Part shown: in pieces, positions 25,134-33,773 of the stretch
Position numbering within the stretch: the first letter of the stretch is position 1
Layout: each line of letters starts with the position of its first letter
Assembly (NCBI GenBank): GCA_937960435.1
Contig: CALGPN010000012.1
Location: 1 to 64,000, forward strand
DNA: 64,000 nt
Reading direction: 5' to 3'
From: an uncultured Desulfosoma sp.
Lineage (GTDB): Bacteria > Desulfobacterota > Syntrophobacteria > Syntrophobacterales > DSM-9756
Made by a program: the position numbers and the translations under genes
Notes under the pieces: model-generated
Databases searched by the model: none
What the model was told of the DNA's origin: nothing
The model's input: only the letters and a program-made list of their open reading frames with translations

Positions 25134-25679
25134 ATGGAAGGAACCGTGAGAGAAAGGGTCATGGTAAGGTTGGAGCGGTGTGTGGGATGCCGTTCCTGTG
25201 AAATGGCCTGTCGGGTGGCTCATTCGCGAAGCGGCATCCTTCGGGACGCCGTATGTGAAGAGCCGAGACCCTTACGGCGGATTTTCGTGGAACAGGCGGC
25301 CGACAGCCCGGCTCCCTTTCTGTGCCGGCATTGTGAGGATGCCCCCTGCGTCCGCTGCTGCCCCACCGGGGCCCTGGCCTTCGACGAAGAGAGTCGTCTG
25401 GTGGTCTACGGCGTGGAACGCTGTATCGGCTGCCACGCGTGCGTCATGGCCTGTCCTTTCGGGGTCATCCAGCCCGGTCGAGGAGACGGTTACGTGGTGA
25501 AATGCGATCGGTGCGTGGGACGGGAGGAACCGGCGTGCGTGGAGGCGTGCCCGACCAAGGCTTTGGTCTTGGAAAGCCGTTTTCTTTCCGAGCGGCGGCG
25601 GCGTACGGCGATTCAGTTTGTGCAAGCCGCCCGTGGCGGCCCACGGGTTGAGGACATGCTCGCCTCAGGGAGTCCTTAG
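25134..25679 (+). CDS. CooF/HycB-like 4Fe-4S ferredoxin-type electron carrier
   Basis: 181 residues with four 4Fe-4S cysteine sets: C16xxC19xxC22xxxC26, then LCRHCEDAPCVRCCP, RCIGCHACVMACPFG and KCDRCVGREEPACVEACP. This architecture is shared by CooF, HycB and HydN, which move electrons between CO dehydrogenase, formate dehydrogenase and hydrogenase. Between cooS and a formate-dehydrogenase-like gene it probably links the two. GGGAGGAAAGAC precedes the start; a GTG at 25131 is a possible earlier start. Confidence 0.93.
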   Translation: MEGTVRERVMVRLERCVGCRSCEMACRVAHSRSGILRDAVCEEPRPLRRIFVEQAADSPAPFLCRHCEDAPCVRCCPTGALAFDEESRLVVYGVERCIGCHACVMACPFGVIQPGRGDGYVVKCDRCVGREEPACVEACPTKALVLESRFLSERRRRTAIQFVQAARGGPRVEDMLASGSP

Positions 25680-25684
25680 AGCGT

Positions 25685-27751
25685 ATGAGCACTGCAATCC
25701 CCGTTCGCACCGTGTGCCCCTATTGCGCCGTCGGCTGCCACCTGGACCTACTCGTGGAAAACGGCCGGGTCAAAGGTTTGGAATACGCCGTGGATTCCCC
25801 GGTGAATGCCGGTCGTCTCTGTGCCAAGGGGCACGCAGCCCTGGAAATCCTCTATCACCCCGATCGGCTCCAACACCCCATCCAAAGGTCGCCTTCCGGG
25901 TGGAAGCCCGTTTCGTGGGACCACGCTCTGGAAACGGCGGCCGAGAAGATCCGCAATATCGTCACCGCCTACGGCCCGAACGCCCTCGCTTTCCTTTCCA
26001 CGGCCAAAGGGACCAACGAGGAAAACTATCTGGTCCAAAAACTCGCGCGAGTCGTCGGCACCCACAACGTGGACCACTGCGCCCGGCTGTGCCATGCCAG
26101 CACCCTGACGGGACTCGGACCCATGCTCGGCCTGGGGGCGGCCACCAACCCGCTGTCGGATCTTTCCCAATCCCACTGCCTTTTCTTTGTGGGATCCAAC
26201 CCGGCGGAGAACCATCCGGTGGCTTTCCGCTGGGTGCAGGAGGCCAAAGACAGAGGGGCTCGGATCCTTGTGGCCGATCCTCGGCGCACGCCCACCGCGT
26301 GGATCGCCGATCTCCACCTGCCTCTCAGGCCCGGGACCGACCTAGCCCTTCTCGCCGCCATGCTGCATGTGATCTTTCAGGAACGCCTCCAGGACGACGC
26401 CTTTATCGCCCGAAGGACTCGAGGGGTAGAGGCTCTGCGCGCCTCTGTGAAGCACACCGACCCCACCTGGGCGGCGCGCCTTACCGGCGTCCCCGCCCGG
26501 GATATCGTCCGAGCGGCTAGAATGTATGCGACGGCCCCGCGGGCCTCGCTCATCTATTGCATGGGCGTGACCCAACACGTGGTCGGCACCGAAACCGTTC
26601 GAGCGTGCGCCGACCTGGCCCTGGTCACGGGTCATGTGGGCTCGCTGGGATCGGGCCTCTTTCCGGTGCGCGGCCAAGACAACGTCCAGGGCGCGTGCGA
26701 CATGGGCGCTTTGAGCGGCCTGTTGCCCGGGTATCGACCGGTGACGGATCGGGAAGCTCGAGCATTCTTCGAATCGGCATGGGGGCTGCCTCCCGGTGCC
26801 CTCGGCGCCGCCCCGGGTCTTACGGTGACCGAAATGGAACAGGCCGCGGGACGAACGGTGCGCGGCCTGATCGCCATAGGGGAAAATCCCGTGGTGACGA
26901 GCCCTGAGAGCCGAAAAACGCGGGAGAGTTTGCAGCGCTTGGATTTCCTTGTGGTAGTGGACCTCTTTATGACGGAAACGGCCGAACTGGCGCACCTGGT
27001 GCTCCCAGCGGCCGCTTGGGCGGAAAAAAGCGGGTCTCGGACCAACACGGACCGACGTGTCCAGTGGTCGCCGAAAGCCGTCGATCCTCCAGGGGAAGCG
27101 CGTCCCGACTGGAAGATCGTCATCGATCTGGCCCATCGGCTGGGACTCGGTCAATTTTTCCCCTATGGTTCCCCCGAAGACGTGTTGGAAGAAATCCGCC
27201 GGATCGTGCCCGCTTACGGCGGCATCAGCGCCGGGAGGCTTTCCCAGGCCGCTGAAGGCATCGCCTGGCCGTGCCCGGATGAAACTCACCCCGGCACCCC
27301 GGTGCTTTACGAGAACCACTTTGCCACCGAAGACGGCCTTGCCCGTCTTTACCCCATCGAGTTTCGGGAGCCGCCCGAAATGCCCGACGCCGACTTCCCT
27401 TATTGCCTGACCACCGGCCGCGTGAGCCTCCATTACAACAGCGGCGCCATGACTCGACGCAGCCCCAGCCTGTTCTCCCGATCCCCGCATCTTTTCGTGG
27501 AAATCCACCCGGACGACGCCGCCCGGGAAGGGCTCCGCCATCGGGACCGGGTTCGGCTCATCACGCGCCGAGGTTCCATCGAAGCTCAGGCCCATGTCAC
27601 GGGATCCGTCTGCCCCGGCGTCCTCTTTGCCCCTTTTCATTTCCCCCAAACCAATGCCATCACTCAGAACATGCTGGATCCGTCCGCCAAAATCCCCGAA
27701 TTCAAAACGGCGGCTTGCCGATTGGAAAAAATGGAAGGGAAGGGACCATGA
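25685..27751 (+). CDS. Formate-dehydrogenase-like molybdopterin oxidoreductase, Cys form
   Basis: 688 residues of the molybdopterin oxidoreductase family. An N-terminal 4Fe-4S site is formed by C11, C14, C18 and C46, followed by the conserved K48. The active-site stretch NVDHCARLCHAS has Cys136 where E. coli FdhF has selenocysteine, followed by the conserved His137. FFVGSNPAENHPV and the C-terminal LTTGRVSLHYNSG-type dinucleotide-binding domain are also present. The likely reaction is formate oxidation or CO2 reduction. The gene begins 5 nt after the CooF-like gene and overlaps the next by 4 nt, so a CO-to-formate unit is inferred. Another DMSO-reductase-family substrate is possible. Confidence 0.88.
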   Translation: MSTAIPVRTVCPYCAVGCHLDLLVENGRVKGLEYAVDSPVNAGRLCAKGHAALEILYHPDRLQHPIQRSPSGWKPVSWDHALETAAEKIRNIVTAYGPNALAFLSTAKGTNEENYLVQKLARVVGTHNVDHCARLCHASTLTGLGPMLGLGAATNPLSDLSQSHCLFFVGSNPAENHPVAFRWVQEAKDRGARILVADPRRTPTAWIADLHLPLRPGTDLALLAAMLHVIFQERLQDDAFIARRTRGVEALRASVKHTDPTWAARLTGVPARDIVRAARMYATAPRASLIYCMGVTQHVVGTETVRACADLALVTGHVGSLGSGLFPVRGQDNVQGACDMGALSGLLPGYRPVTDREARAFFESAWGLPPGALGAAPGLTVTEMEQAAGRTVRGLIAIGENPVVTSPESRKTRESLQRLDFLVVVDLFMTETAELAHLVLPAAAWAEKSGSRTNTDRRVQWSPKAVDPPGEARPDWKIVIDLAHRLGLGQFFPYGSPEDVLEEIRRIVPAYGGISAGRLSQAAEGIAWPCPDETHPGTPVLYENHFATEDGLARLYPIEFREPPEMPDADFPYCLTTGRVSLHYNSGAMTRRSPSLFSRSPHLFVEIHPDDAAREGLRHRDRVRLITRRGSIEAQAHVTGSVCPGVLFAPFHFPQTNAITQNMLDPSAKIPEFKTAACRLEKMEGKGP

Positions 27752-28269
27752 GCGGTTTTCTTCATGTGGATTTTCGGCGCTGCACGGCGTGCTTTGCCTG
27801 CGAAACGGCCTGCCGCACAGCCCACGGGGGCGGTTTACGCATCCAGCTTGCTTTCGTCGACGGTCTCCCGGTCCCGCTCATGTGCCGCCATTGCGAACAG
27901 AGCCCTTGCGCCGCCGTGTGCCCGGAACACGCTCTGGTGTGGGATCAAGACCACGGGGTCACCCTCCTCGCCGATCGGTGCACCCGATGTGGCTTGTGCG
28001 CCGTGGCTTGTCCCTTCGGTGTGTTGTTTGTCGACCCGTTTGCTCAACCCAGCGTGATAAAATGCGACCTTTGTCGGGCACGGCGGGCGGAAGGAAAGCG
28101 CCCCGCTTGCGTGCTCACCTGCCCGACGGAAGCCATCACCGAGGAGCCACACCACAGTCTTCGACGGCGACGCCTCACCACGCCGGTTTTCCCAATCGCT
28201 GGAAAACCCCCTCGGCCCTTCCAGGGTGGGGCATCGCGGGCTTCACGAAAAAGGAACGACATGGTCTAG
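27748..28269 (+). CDS. HycB/HydN-like 4Fe-4S protein
   Basis: 173 residues with four 4Fe-4S motifs: RCTACFACETACRTAH, MCRHCEQSPCAAVCP, RCTRCGLCAVACPFG and KCDLCRARRAEGKRPACVLTCP. It is a paralogue of the CooF-like protein upstream and begins within the last codons of the molybdoenzyme gene (ATGA), so it is a likely dedicated electron-transfer subunit. The tail after residue 130 (RRRRLTTPVFPIAG...) is basic and without cysteines. Confidence 0.9.
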   Translation: MSGFLHVDFRRCTACFACETACRTAHGGGLRIQLAFVDGLPVPLMCRHCEQSPCAAVCPEHALVWDQDHGVTLLADRCTRCGLCAVACPFGVLFVDPFAQPSVIKCDLCRARRAEGKRPACVLTCPTEAITEEPHHSLRRRRLTTPVFPIAGKPPRPFQGGASRASRKRNDMV

Positions 28270-28284
28270 GGAGAAAAACCTGCG

Positions 28285-28743
28285 ATGAGAGAGACGCCCA
28301 CCCGTCAACGGCTCATCATCGATTTCGAGAAATGCTGCGGATGCTTCGCCTGCGCCGCCGCCTGTCCGGAAAAGCGCATCGCTTTTTCGGACCAGGGAAC
28401 GGAACGGCGTTTTTCGGCTCCGGGCGTGTGCTCAGGAGAATGCGAGACCTGCCGAAAGGTCTGCCCTGTAGACGCCATCGTCCTTGAACCCTTCCCCCTC
28501 GAGGACGACGAATGCCACCCGCCGGCCCTCACCTGGACCCTCCCTTTGGTGCGCTGCCGACGATGCGGCGAACCCTTCACCACGGAAAAGATCCGCCGCA
28601 TGACCATGGAAAAGCTCACCATGCTGCTGGAGGCACCGGATGCGGTGTCAGACTGGGTCCCGGTGTGCCTTGCCTGCCGTCGCATCGAGGAAGCCCATCG
28701 GGTGCGAACCGCCACCCGAACCCTGCCCGATCCTCTGCGCTGA
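28285..28743 (+). CDS. Dicluster ferredoxin-like protein with C-terminal CxxC pairs
   Basis: 152 residues. EKCCGCFACAAACPEK supplies one 4Fe-4S motif; GVCSGECETCRKVCPVDAIV supplies a second, unusual one. The C-terminal half adds VRCRRCGEPF and VCLACRR, a zinc- or rubredoxin-like set of two CxxC. I know of no named family with this composition. It is the last gene of the cooS cluster, 15 nt after the previous stop, so a redox partner or assembly role is inferred. Confidence 0.75.
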   Translation: MRETPTRQRLIIDFEKCCGCFACAAACPEKRIAFSDQGTERRFSAPGVCSGECETCRKVCPVDAIVLEPFPLEDDECHPPALTWTLPLVRCRRCGEPFTTEKIRRMTMEKLTMLLEAPDAVSDWVPVCLACRRIEEAHRVRTATRTLPDPLR

Positions 28744-28857
28744 CGGAAAACCAAGACCATCCCCTCCCCATCCGTCCTTTCCATCCCCCAGGTTCATGAC
28801 GGGAACGCCCGGCATGATGCGCCACCCGCGGGTTTCCCTGTCCGGCCGAGAATCGGC

Positions 28858-28886
28858 TTGACAGGACCGGCACGATTTTCTACTTA
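28858..28886 (+). promoter_or_regulatory. Candidate sigma-70 promoter for the IclR-BKACE operon
   Basis: A perfect TTGACA (28858-28863) is followed after 17 nt by TACTTA (28881-28886), which leaves a leader of about 50 nt before the ATG at 28943. Confidence 0.55.
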
Positions 28887-28942
28887 GCAGAACCAATCTT
28901 TGCATTGTGGTATTTTTGTGGACCCCCAGGGGAGTGACGCTC

Positions 28943-29773
28943 ATGGCACCCAAAGTGACGATTGTGGAAGATGCCTCCAGGATCTTTATCCAGTCTCTAG
29001 CCCGGGGCATAGCGGTCCTAGAAATCTTGTCCCAGGCCGAAAGGCCTCTCAACCTGACGGAAATCGCCGAAGCCGTCGGGCTCAATAAAGTGACCGTCTC
29101 CCGATTTTGTTACACGTGGGTTCGGCTGGGATATGTCCACAAAACCCCCGACAAACATTATCAACTGGCGCCGAAGATCCTCAGCCTCGGCTATGCGGCC
29201 TTGAGTCGCATGGACATTCGGCAAGTGGGAGAACCGTATCTTCAAGAATTGTCCCGCCGGTTGGGTGAAACGGTCAACATGGCCGTTTTGGACGGCCTCG
29301 ATATCCTCTATGTAGACCGTTACGTCACCGAACCGATCATGAAGCATCCGCTCCACATCGGCGCTCGGCTCCCCATTTATTGCACCTCCATGGGCAAGGC
29401 CATGGTGGCGTTCCTTCCCGACAAGGAGCGGGAAGATCTTGTCAAGCGGCTTCATTTCTATTCGCTGACCCATCGCACCATCCTATCCGAGGAAGCTTTT
29501 CGAGAAGAATTGAAGCGGGTGCGAAGCCGCGGCTATGCCGTCAACGATGAAGAACTATCCGTAGGGTTGCGCTCCATCGCCGTGCCCGTTCTCAAAGGCG
29601 GTTATCCCGTAGCGGCCGTCAACGTGGCCGTGCCGACGATGCGATACACCGTCGACCAGCTTGTGGAGCGATGCCTGCCTGCGCTCAAAGAAACAGCGCA
29701 AACCATTGCGGATCTTTTGAGCAAACAGATTTCCGTGAAGAGAATTTCCCGCCGATCCGGGGGCGATGTATGA
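28943..29773 (+). CDS. IclR-family transcriptional regulator
   Basis: 276 residues. The helix-turn-helix is in LNLTEIAEAVGLNKVTVSRF, and the C-terminal ligand-binding domain has GARLPIYCTSMGKAMVAFLP and a final VAAVNVAVP, typical of IclR. The ATG at 28943 has GGGGAG about 9 nt upstream, and the longer frame from 28907 is not needed. It overlaps the next gene by 4 nt, so it probably senses a substrate or product of that enzyme or of the downstream Liv transporter. Confidence 0.93.
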   Translation: MAPKVTIVEDASRIFIQSLARGIAVLEILSQAERPLNLTEIAEAVGLNKVTVSRFCYTWVRLGYVHKTPDKHYQLAPKILSLGYAALSRMDIRQVGEPYLQELSRRLGETVNMAVLDGLDILYVDRYVTEPIMKHPLHIGARLPIYCTSMGKAMVAFLPDKEREDLVKRLHFYSLTHRTILSEEAFREELKRVRSRGYAVNDEELSVGLRSIAVPVLKGGYPVAAVNVAVPTMRYTVDQLVERCLPALKETAQTIADLLSKQISVKRISRRSGGDV

Positions 29774-30591
29774 AGAAGCTGGTGATCACTGTGGCCCCGA
29801 CGGGTTCTTTACCCACCAAGTCCAAAACCCCCCATGTGCCCATCACGCCGCAGGAGATCGTGGCTTGTGCGCTGCGCTGTGAATCGGCGGGAGCGGCCAT
29901 GGTGCACGTGCATGTGCGCGATCCCGAAACACAAGCCCCTTCGCCGCGTTACGATCTTTTTCAAGAAGTCGTGGATGGCCTTCGGGCGCGATCCCGCTTG
30001 ATCATCCAGATCAGCACCGGCGGGCGGGCCGGCATGGGTTATGAGGAGCGCAGCGACCGGTTGCGGCTCCGCCCTGAAATGGCGAGCCTAACCACGGGGT
30101 CCGTCAACTTTCCCGACTCCGTCTACGTCAACGGTCCGGATCTCATCGACAAGCTGGCCACCGACATGCTCCGATACGGCATCAAGCCGGAAATGGAAAT
30201 CTTCGATACGAGCATGATCGCCAACGCCTTGGATCTGGCGGCCCGCGGGCTGGCACGACGGCCCCTTCACTTCAATTTTGTCATGGGGCTTAAAGGAGCC
30301 ATCCCCGCCACGGCGGAAAATCTGATGCATTTGAAGAACAGCATTCCGGACGAGGCCACCTGGACCGTGTCGGGCATCGGGCCGGCTCAACTGCCCATGA
30401 ACGTTTTGGGTATCGTTTTGGGGGGCCATGTCCGCGTGGGCCTTGAGGACAATATTTACTATCGCAAGGGGGAATTGGCCTCCAACGAACAGCTGGTGGA
30501 ACGCATTGTGCGGATCGCCCGGGAGCTGGGCCGTGAAGTGGCCTCACCCGATGAGGCGCGCGCCATCCTCGGGCTTGAGAGGGCTTCCTGA
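29770..30591 (+). CDS. Beta-keto acid cleavage enzyme (BKACE, DUF849 family)
   Basis: 273 residues. BKACE enzymes condense a beta-keto acid with acetyl-CoA and split it, as in 3-keto-5-aminohexanoate cleavage. The zinc ligands HVHVRDP (HxH) and the VGLEDNIYY pair (Glu-Asp) are visible, plus SVNFPDS, HFNFVMGLKG and WTVSGIG motifs. The substrate is unknown; the preceding IclR regulator and the following Liv-type transporter suggest an imported organic acid or amino-acid catabolite. It starts 4 nt inside the regulator gene. Confidence 0.9.
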   Translation: MKKLVITVAPTGSLPTKSKTPHVPITPQEIVACALRCESAGAAMVHVHVRDPETQAPSPRYDLFQEVVDGLRARSRLIIQISTGGRAGMGYEERSDRLRLRPEMASLTTGSVNFPDSVYVNGPDLIDKLATDMLRYGIKPEMEIFDTSMIANALDLAARGLARRPLHFNFVMGLKGAIPATAENLMHLKNSIPDEATWTVSGIGPAQLPMNVLGIVLGGHVRVGLEDNIYYRKGELASNEQLVERIVRIARELGREVASPDEARAILGLERAS

Positions 30592-30662
30592 GCCGCGTTG
30601 TGGGGGTGCTGAGTGTCCTGCCCCCTTTTCTCGGTCAAGCACAAATGGGAAGGAGGTTTCGG

Positions 30663-31853
30663 ATGGTCTGGAAAAAGGTGGTGACGGTTCCGGTGATTCT
30701 TGGGCTGTGCCTGGCGGGGTTTTTGCCTGCCCATGCAGCGGAGACGATCAAGATCGGGGTTGTGGGGCCGCGCACGGGGCCGGCGGCGGCCACAGGCGCC
30801 GCCTTTGAAGAAGGGATCGCCCTTGCCCTGGATGTCATCAACGGCGAACAGGGCGGCGTCCTGGGCAAAAAGGTAGAGGTTGTTTTTGAGGATACGGGCG
30901 GCACTCCGGAAAAGGCCGCCTCGGGTTTTGAAAAGCTCATCACCAAGGACCAGGTGGTCGTGACCGTGGGGGAAAGCCACTCGTCGTGCGCCCTGGCTGA
31001 AGTCCCCATCGCCGACCGATACAAACACCCGTTGATCATCGCCGAAGCCTGGGCCGACGAGATCACGGCCAAGAATTCCCGTTATGTGTTCCGTGCCGGA
31101 CCGTGCAACAGCGGCGTCGTCAAGGACAATCTGCTGGGCTTCGTCAAGGATTACGGCTTCAAGCGCGTGGCCATCGTGGCGGAAAACACCGATTGGGGCC
31201 TGGGCATCAAGAAGCTGGCTGAAGACGGCCTCAAAGCCATGGGCGTGGAATTCATGACCGTGGAAACGGAGCGCCAGAGCCAGGATCACTACACGGAACT
31301 GAACAAGATCGCGGCCTTCCAGCCGGATCTGGTCTTGGCCTTTATCTATGGATTCGGTGTCCATTATTTCATTGCTCAAGCCAACGAAACCGGCTTGTTC
31401 CCGAAGAAAGCCCTGATTCTCGAAGGGGCCGGCCCGCCGAGCCTTTGGCCTGAATTCTGGCAAAACGTCGGGGATGCGGGCAATCTGGAGCTGTTTCTTT
31501 CGAGGATGCACAGCAAAGTGGATTTCAACCCGGTATCAAAAAAATTTCGAGAGGCCTACACGAAAAAATTCGGCAAAGAACCGACGGATTACAAATCCCG
31601 CTCCGTCTATGACGTACTATTGATCGCCGCCGACGCGCTGCGCCGCGCCGGATCGACGGACAGCGAAAAGGTTGTGGATGCTTTGGAAAAAACCAATCTG
31701 GAAGTGGGCAGCGGTGTGGTCCAGTTCGGTTTGGAAAAGGGCGATTACCGATACCATCAATGGCAGCCCCCCATGCTCATCGTTCAATGGCAAAACAAGG
31801 AGCAGGTGGTGGTCTATCCCATGAGCGTCAAGACGGGGGAACTCAAAAAGTAA
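30663..31853 (+). CDS. livK: Branched-chain amino acid ABC transporter substrate-binding protein
   Basis: 396 residues. The signal peptide (MVWKKVVTVPVILGLCLAGF...HAAE) ends near residue 24 with AHA-like cleavage. IKIGVVGPRTGPAAATG is the start of the periplasmic binding fold. Relatives bind leucine, isoleucine, valine, amides, urea or aromatic acids. GGAGGTTTCGG precedes the ATG. It heads a complete Liv operon and follows the BKACE gene by about 70 nt, so the ligand is more likely related to that enzyme than ordinary leucine. Confidence 0.93.
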   Translation: MVWKKVVTVPVILGLCLAGFLPAHAAETIKIGVVGPRTGPAAATGAAFEEGIALALDVINGEQGGVLGKKVEVVFEDTGGTPEKAASGFEKLITKDQVVVTVGESHSSCALAEVPIADRYKHPLIIAEAWADEITAKNSRYVFRAGPCNSGVVKDNLLGFVKDYGFKRVAIVAENTDWGLGIKKLAEDGLKAMGVEFMTVETERQSQDHYTELNKIAAFQPDLVLAFIYGFGVHYFIAQANETGLFPKKALILEGAGPPSLWPEFWQNVGDAGNLELFLSRMHSKVDFNPVSKKFREAYTKKFGKEPTDYKSRSVYDVLLIAADALRRAGSTDSEKVVDALEKTNLEVGSGVVQFGLEKGDYRYHQWQPPMLIVQWQNKEQVVVYPMSVKTGELKK

Positions 31854-31858
31854 AGGCC

Positions 31859-31885
31859 TTCGGGCGGGCGGTGCGCCCGCCCGAA
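31859..31885 (+). terminator. Strong hairpin between livK and livH
   Basis: A perfect 12-bp stem, TTCGGGCGGGCG (31859-31870) and CGCCCGCCCGAA (31874-31885) with loop GTG, begins 5 nt after the livK stop codon. Only three T residues follow, so it may act as a partial terminator or protect livK mRNA, giving more binding protein than permease. That pattern is common in such operons. Confidence 0.7.
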
Positions 31886-31949
31886 TTTACCAAGCCGGCA
31901 ATCTTCGCGGCCCGTTCCCGAACGGATCCTTGAAAAAGGAATTTTTCGC

Positions 31950-32813
31950 ATGCAGGATCTCCTTCTCTATTGCACCAACGGTCTCCTGCTGGGTGTCATC
32001 TATGCCTTGTCTGCCTTGGGTGTTTCGCTCATTGTGGGAATCATGAATGTCATCAACTTTTCCCACGGGGAGCTTTACGTCTTGGCGGGCTATTTCAGCG
32101 CCCTGTTCGCCCGGGCTCTGGGCCTGCCTGTCCTCGCCGGCGCCGGGCTAGCCGTCGCTGTGGTTTTCCTCTTCGGCCTTCTTGTGGAACGCACTCTCAT
32201 CCGAAACACCTACGGCAACGACATGGCCTCGTTGATCATCACCTTTGTTTTGTCCATCGTCTTGCAAAACGCCTACCTGCTTATCTTCGGCCCCTACCCC
32301 CAGAAGCCCCCCAACTGGGTTGACGGCTCCACGCGCCTCTTCGGCCTCTTCTATTACGGCAATCAGCGTTTGGCCGCTCTTGGGGCCGGAGCCGTCGTGA
32401 TCGCCGTGCTTTTTCTTGTGGTCAAAAAAACCTGGTTCGGCAAAACCGTCAGGGCGGTGGCTCAAGACCGGGAAATGGCCGCCATGGTGGGCGTGAACCC
32501 CGACGGAGTCAACATGCTCTCTTTTGCCCTCGGGTGCGCTTTGGCCGCTGCAGCGGGGGTCATCCTGGCGCCGATTTTTCCTGTGACTCCCACGGTAAGT
32601 GTGGGGGTGAGCCTGACGGCTTTCATCGTGGTTGTGCTGGGAGGCATGGGCAGTCTCGGCGGCTGCGTGATCGGAGGCCTCATCCTCGGTTTGGTCCAGA
32701 ACCTCGGATCCGCCTACGTGTCTTCGGGGTACAAACACTTTTTCGGGTTCTTCATCCTCCTTTTGGTCTTGACCGTCCGCCCCACGGGGCTTTTCGGCCG
32801 CAAACAGCTCTAG
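31950..32813 (+). CDS. livH: Branched-chain amino acid ABC transporter permease LivH-type
   Basis: 287 residues with about eight membrane segments. MNVINFSHGELYVL and the later GGMGSLGGCVIGG are typical LivH signatures; the second is the coupling loop that contacts the ATPases. AAAAAGGA lies near the ATG at 31950. LivH forms the membrane pore with LivM. Confidence 0.94.
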   Translation: MQDLLLYCTNGLLLGVIYALSALGVSLIVGIMNVINFSHGELYVLAGYFSALFARALGLPVLAGAGLAVAVVFLFGLLVERTLIRNTYGNDMASLIITFVLSIVLQNAYLLIFGPYPQKPPNWVDGSTRLFGLFYYGNQRLAALGAGAVVIAVLFLVVKKTWFGKTVRAVAQDREMAAMVGVNPDGVNMLSFALGCALAAAAGVILAPIFPVTPTVSVGVSLTAFIVVVLGGMGSLGGCVIGGLILGLVQNLGSAYVSSGYKHFFGFFILLLVLTVRPTGLFGRKQL

Positions 32814-32825
32814 GGGCAGCATCTC

Positions 32826-33764
32826 ATGAAGGAGCGACCTGTGCCGCGCCGCCGGACCCAAACTCTACAACTTCTCATGGCCCTCGGGCTCGCCCTTTTC
32901 CCTTTCTTTGCCGGAGACTATTGGCTGCATACGGGCATCATCTGCCTCTTTTACATCATGATGGCTTCAAGCTGGAACCTTTTGGCCGGATACACGGGCC
33001 AGGTCTCCTTCGCCCATGCCGCCTTCGCCGGCGTCGGGGCTTATGTTTCGGGCTTGGCGGCCATTCATTTCCATCTGCCGCCGCTCCTCGGGGCCCTTCT
33101 GGGCATGGCGGTGGCCGCCTTTCTGGGGCTTTTGCTCGGCGTGCTGTGCATCCGCATGGGCGGCATTTATCTTTCGCTGACCACGCTGGCTTTTTCGGAA
33201 ATGCTTCGCATCATCATCGACAATGAATATGAATTCACTCGCGGCACCATGGGCCTTTCGGTCCCGTTCATCCTTCCCGTCTATTCCAAAACCACGGCGT
33301 ATTTCCTCATGGGAGCCGTCACCGTCGCGGTGCTCTGCGTCATCCGCTCCATTGTGCGCTCCGACCTGGGCACGGCTTTTCGAGCGGTTCAAAATGATGA
33401 AACGGCCGCGGCGTCCCTGGGCATTCACGTGGTCAAGGTGCGATTGGCGGCTTTCGTTATTTCCAGCACCATGGCCGGGTTGGCCGGCGCTCTCTACGGT
33501 CATTACCACCAGCTCATCACTCCGGAGATCTTGTCGCTCAATCTGATGTTTTTCGTTCTGGCCATCGCGGTCATCGGCGGCATGGGGACTTTTGTGGGAC
33601 CCATCGTCGGCGCAATTTTCCTCGAGTTTCTCTCGGAATACATCCGCATCTACGGCCAATTTCACGTGCTCCTTTTCGGCCTCATCGCCTTGGCCGTGTG
33701 TCGGTTCGCCCCCCAAGGCTTGATGGGGCTGTGGCAGCGGCGCATGCGAGCCCTTTCTTCGTGA
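32826..33764 (+). CDS. livM: Branched-chain amino acid ABC transporter permease LivM-type
   Basis: 312 residues, about nine or ten membrane segments. NLLAGYTGQVSFAHAAFAG and GGMGTFVGPIVGAIFLEFLS are the LivM patterns. The gap to livH is 12 nt. Paired with LivH it would complete the importer. Confidence 0.94.
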   Translation: MKERPVPRRRTQTLQLLMALGLALFPFFAGDYWLHTGIICLFYIMMASSWNLLAGYTGQVSFAHAAFAGVGAYVSGLAAIHFHLPPLLGALLGMAVAAFLGLLLGVLCIRMGGIYLSLTTLAFSEMLRIIIDNEYEFTRGTMGLSVPFILPVYSKTTAYFLMGAVTVAVLCVIRSIVRSDLGTAFRAVQNDETAAASLGIHVVKVRLAAFVISSTMAGLAGALYGHYHQLITPEILSLNLMFFVLAIAVIGGMGTFVGPIVGAIFLEFLSEYIRIYGQFHVLLFGLIALAVCRFAPQGLMGLWQRRMRALSS

Positions 33765-33773
33765 GGCATTCCC

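Noticed and set aside
26342-27649. 435-residue minus-strand reading frame
   Set aside because: Antisense to the molybdopterin oxidoreductase, with no recognisable motifs. High-GC third positions leave such long open frames.
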